Translations under genes and position numbers: made by a program
Notes under the pieces: generated by a model
What the model was told of the DNA's origin: nothing
The model's database searches: none
Seen by the model: only the letters and a program-made list of their open reading frames with translations
Assembly (NCBI RefSeq): GCF_020422885.1
Contig: NZ_CP084622.1
Span: 3,987,001-4,051,000 of the forward strand
From: Mesobacillus sp. S13
GTDB taxonomy: Bacteria; Bacillota; Bacilli; Bacillales; Cytobacillaceae
DNA: 64,000 bases
Direction of reading: 5' to 3'
Shown: positions 62,424 to 64,000 of the stretch, in pieces
Position numbering within the stretch: position 1 is the stretch's first letter
Layout: every line of letters starts with the position of its first letter

Positions 62424-62453
62424 AAAAGACAGCCATTCAGGCTGTCTTTAGTT
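62424..62453 (-). terminator. Terminator of yunC
   Basis: AAAGACAGCC/GGCTGTCTTT stem with ATTCA loop, followed by TTATATAG on the reverse strand; touches the stop codon. Confidence 0.85.
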
Positions 62454-62754
62454 AATTCATGAGCAGCAATGCTTCTTTGCCAATCATGCCTTTTATGGCG
62501 CCAAGGTTCTCCGCTTCATATGTTACGGATTCCAGCGGGGCTTCAAGCAATTCTTCGATTGTTTTTACGCCAACCGCCCTGCCGGCAATCACCTTCCTGC
62601 CTTTTAGTTTTTCATTGAGAAGAGCGACATCGAGAGCGCCGCACATAATATAACCCTTGTCTCCTGTAACGACTAACAGGTTTGTTTTCGGCAGTTTTAC
62701 AGAAATGCATAAAAATGTCCTGCCTTCTATCTCAATAGGTGACATATCGATCAT
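62452..62754 (-). CDS. yunC: DUF1805 protein YunC
   Basis: 100 residues with the DUF1805 pattern LPKTNLLVVTGDKGYIMCGALDVALLNEKL and AGRAVGVKTIEELL. Function unknown; very conserved in Bacillus and Staphylococcus. ATG 62754 gives MIDMSPIEIEG, which lines up with the known YunC start; the frame further upstream to 62826 has no support, although a GTG at 62760 also lies near GGAGGG. Confidence 0.88.
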   Translation of the reverse strand: MIDMSPIEIEGRTFLCISVKLPKTNLLVVTGDKGYIMCGALDVALLNEKLKGRKVIAGRAVGVKTIEELLEAPLESVTYEAENLGAIKGMIGKEALLLMN

Positions 62755-62884
62755 GATCACAACTCCCTCCTTCAATCCCAATAACACTCTATGACAGAGA
62801 AGGAGAAAGCGTGATATTTTGCTCATATATTGATGTGCGATGGCTGGTTATTTTTGTTGCTGCTATTGTTGAGAGAGGTATGAG

Positions 62885-63125
62885 AATTCATAAGCGGATA
62901 ATTTCCGGCTATTGTATATAGAGGACGCTCATGAAGCATTCATAAGCGAATAAATTCCGTCTAAAATTAATAGAGTACTGGTTTGAAGCGTAAATAAACG
63001 GAGATATTCCGGTTAACTGCAAAAAATAAGACAAAAAACTACGATTTGGATGAGATAAGCGGAAAAACGACCCTTATTTTTAAAGAAATAAGGGTCATTT
63101 CAAATTTAAGCGGAATTGTTCCGTC
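62885..63125. repeat. Intergenic tandem repeat, mainly 52-bp pitch (AAGCGG..TTCCG family)
   Basis: The 410-bp yunC-yunD gap carries ATAAGCGGA..TTCCGG units: AAGCGG or variants at 62892, 62944, 62996, 63057 and 63108, i.e. intervals 52, 52, 61 and 51. In each unit CGGA and TCCG face each other (clearest in CGGAATTGTTCCG, 63111-63123), a small inverted repeat. A yunD terminator (63069-63099) is embedded at the longer interval. Confidence 0.75.
63065..63101 (-). terminator. Terminator of yunD
   Basis: GACCCTTATTT/AAATAAGGGTC stem with a TTAAAG-type loop; on the reverse strand followed by GTTTTTCC. Confidence 0.78.
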
Positions 63126-63164
63126 TATTTTCTATACAAACAACAATCATTTTATTGTACGATT

Positions 63165-64000
63165 CTAAAGAGACGCAAGCTTCCACTCAAGCAAATTGCG
63201 AAGAAACTCGGGCAGCCAGTATCGTTTTTCCTCAGCCCGCTGAATTTCCGGGAAAAAGCGGCCAAAGGTGAACATATCAGGGATGGCCAGCGTATAGTGC
63301 TCTTTTGCTTCAATCAGCTTGCCATTGATGAGAATCTGCGGATAATTCCCCTTTTGCTGAAACTCAATTCCATCGTATTCCATGACCCCCATGACGGTAC
63401 CGCGGAAGCCCAGGCCCTTAATCTGAAGATGTGGCCATTTCTCATCCCTGGTCTGCAGGAGCACTTCTTTTAGCTCTGCTCCTGACATCCTGATTGTACA
63501 AGGATTGATCGGATGCGGGCAGATTTCGAGCAAATCGAATTTCGTTACATTTCCCTGCTTCAGTCCCTTGAGAATCATCCCGGCATTCATGAACGCACAA
63601 TCGGCATCGCACCATTCCCGCAATGCCTGAGTGAGCATCTTTGAAAGCTTCGAATGCTGAAGAGGATCTGCCTTTAAATCGTCTGGCAAAACAGCCACTG
63701 TTTCTGCCATCAGCTCTTTGCCTTCAAAGAAATATCCTTCGGCCATTTCCCGTTCATCTTGAGCCTGATCCGCCTCATTCATATCATAGAGAACGGCTTT
63801 CCTATGTATAATTTCCTTCGTCTTCCCATCAAGCTTCAAGGTCACATGGCCAGTATAGTAGCCAAACTTCCCGGCTCCCGCCAGCAAGCTGGATCCAACT
63901 TCTTTGCCCTCATGTAAAATATGATGGGTATGGCCGCCAAGAATGACGTCAATCTCAGGGAACATTCCGGCAATCAGTTCATCATCATGGATTCCAAGAT
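63165..64000 (-). CDS. yunD: Metallophosphatase / 5'-nucleotidase-family protein YunD, C-terminal part
   Basis: About 278 codons are visible and the frame stays open to the right edge, so the start is outside. GGHTHHILHEG (about 20 residues into the visible part) is the last metal motif of the calcineurin-like phosphoesterase domain; then comes the 5'-nucleotidase C-terminal domain with CPHPINPCTIRMSGAELKEVLLQT-like pattern and FTFGRFFPEI. Such enzymes release phosphate from nucleotides or similar molecules. The upstream metal-binding residues are not seen. Next to yunC as in B. subtilis. Confidence 0.88.
   Translation of the reverse strand, partial: LGIHDDELIAGMFPEIDVILGGHTHHILHEGKEVGSSLLAGAGKFGYYTGHVTLKLDGKTKEIIHRKAVLYDMNEADQAQDEREMAEGYFFEGKELMAETVAVLPDDLKADPLQHSKLSKMLTQALREWCDADCAFMNAGMILKGLKQGNVTKFDLLEICPHPINPCTIRMSGAELKEVLLQTRDEKWPHLQIKGLGFRGTVMGVMEYDGIEFQQKGNYPQILINGKLIEAKEHYTLAIPDMFTFGRFFPEIQRAEEKRYWLPEFLRNLLEWKLASL

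Noticed and set aside
1..64000. tRNA, rRNA genes, prophage or insertion-sequence genes
   Set aside because: None was recognised; there is no transposase, integrase or phage structural gene, and no cloverleaf was seen in the intergenic regions that I read.

Overview
The window is chromosomal DNA from a low-to-medium GC, spore-forming member of the Bacillaceae. Gene content and order follow the Bacillus subtilis yug-kap-pbpD-mrp-yui-yum-yut-yun region, with rearrangements and insertions. Protein sequences and repeat content suggest a soil or salt-tolerant genus such as Mesobacillus, Cytobacillus or Neobacillus, but the species cannot be fixed from sequence alone. All synteny statements rest on remembered B. 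subtilis gene order, not on a search.

Layout: (1) 1-12.5 kb: a partial iron alcohol dehydrogenase, yuzA, rocD, yugI, an ECF sigma factor with a large membrane-bound partner, a sodium symporter, a small XRE regulator, yugF, yugE, patB, an unrecognised HEIGH-motif protein, a lipoprotein cyclophilin, and convergent kapB/kapD. (2) 12.5-22 kb: pbpD, yufK and the complete seven-gene mrp Na+/H+ antiporter operon. (3) 22-33 kb: an FAD monooxygenase, yuxO, a DedA protein, small spore-coat-like proteins, then yuiH, yuiF, yuiE, yuiD, yuiC, yuiB and yuiA. (4) 33-41 kb: redox and Fe-S genes (yumB, yumC, yutM, yuzB, yutJ, yuzD, yutI). (5) 41-50 kb: hom-thrC-thrB, a D-2-hydroxyacid dehydrogenase, yutH, yutG, yutF, yutE and an EAL-domain protein. 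(6) 51-64 kb: glpX, yutD, yutC, lipA, lytH, a two-subunit NSS transporter, a lysine-riboswitch-controlled NhaC-type transporter, yunB, an HD-GYP protein, yunC and a partial yunD.

Themes: sodium/proton traffic (Mrp, two NSS symporters, YuiF, an NhaC-family protein), sporulation (kapB, kapD, yutH, yutC, lytH, yunB), Fe-S and lipoate chemistry, threonine biosynthesis, and two c-di-GMP phosphodiesterase-type proteins that I do not expect here from the B. subtilis map. Most genes are separated by clear intrinsic terminators, many bidirectional between convergent genes. Several genes only make sense with TTG or GTG starts.

The most unusual content is non-coding. At least five intergenic regions carry tandem repeats of different sequence, and four of them share the same 52-bp pitch (2.06-2.25, 14.58-14.93, 23.2-23.8, 50.5-51.1 and 62.9-63.1 kb, the 23 and 50 kb arrays being one family). 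Each family contains an inverted repeat; in the 14.6 kb array every unit looks like an intrinsic terminator. A separate interspersed palindromic element occurs three times (37.1, 46.9 and 62.3 kb). Within coding sequence, thrB has gained an N-terminal extension of about 95 residues made of octapeptide repeats encoded by 24-bp DNA repeats.
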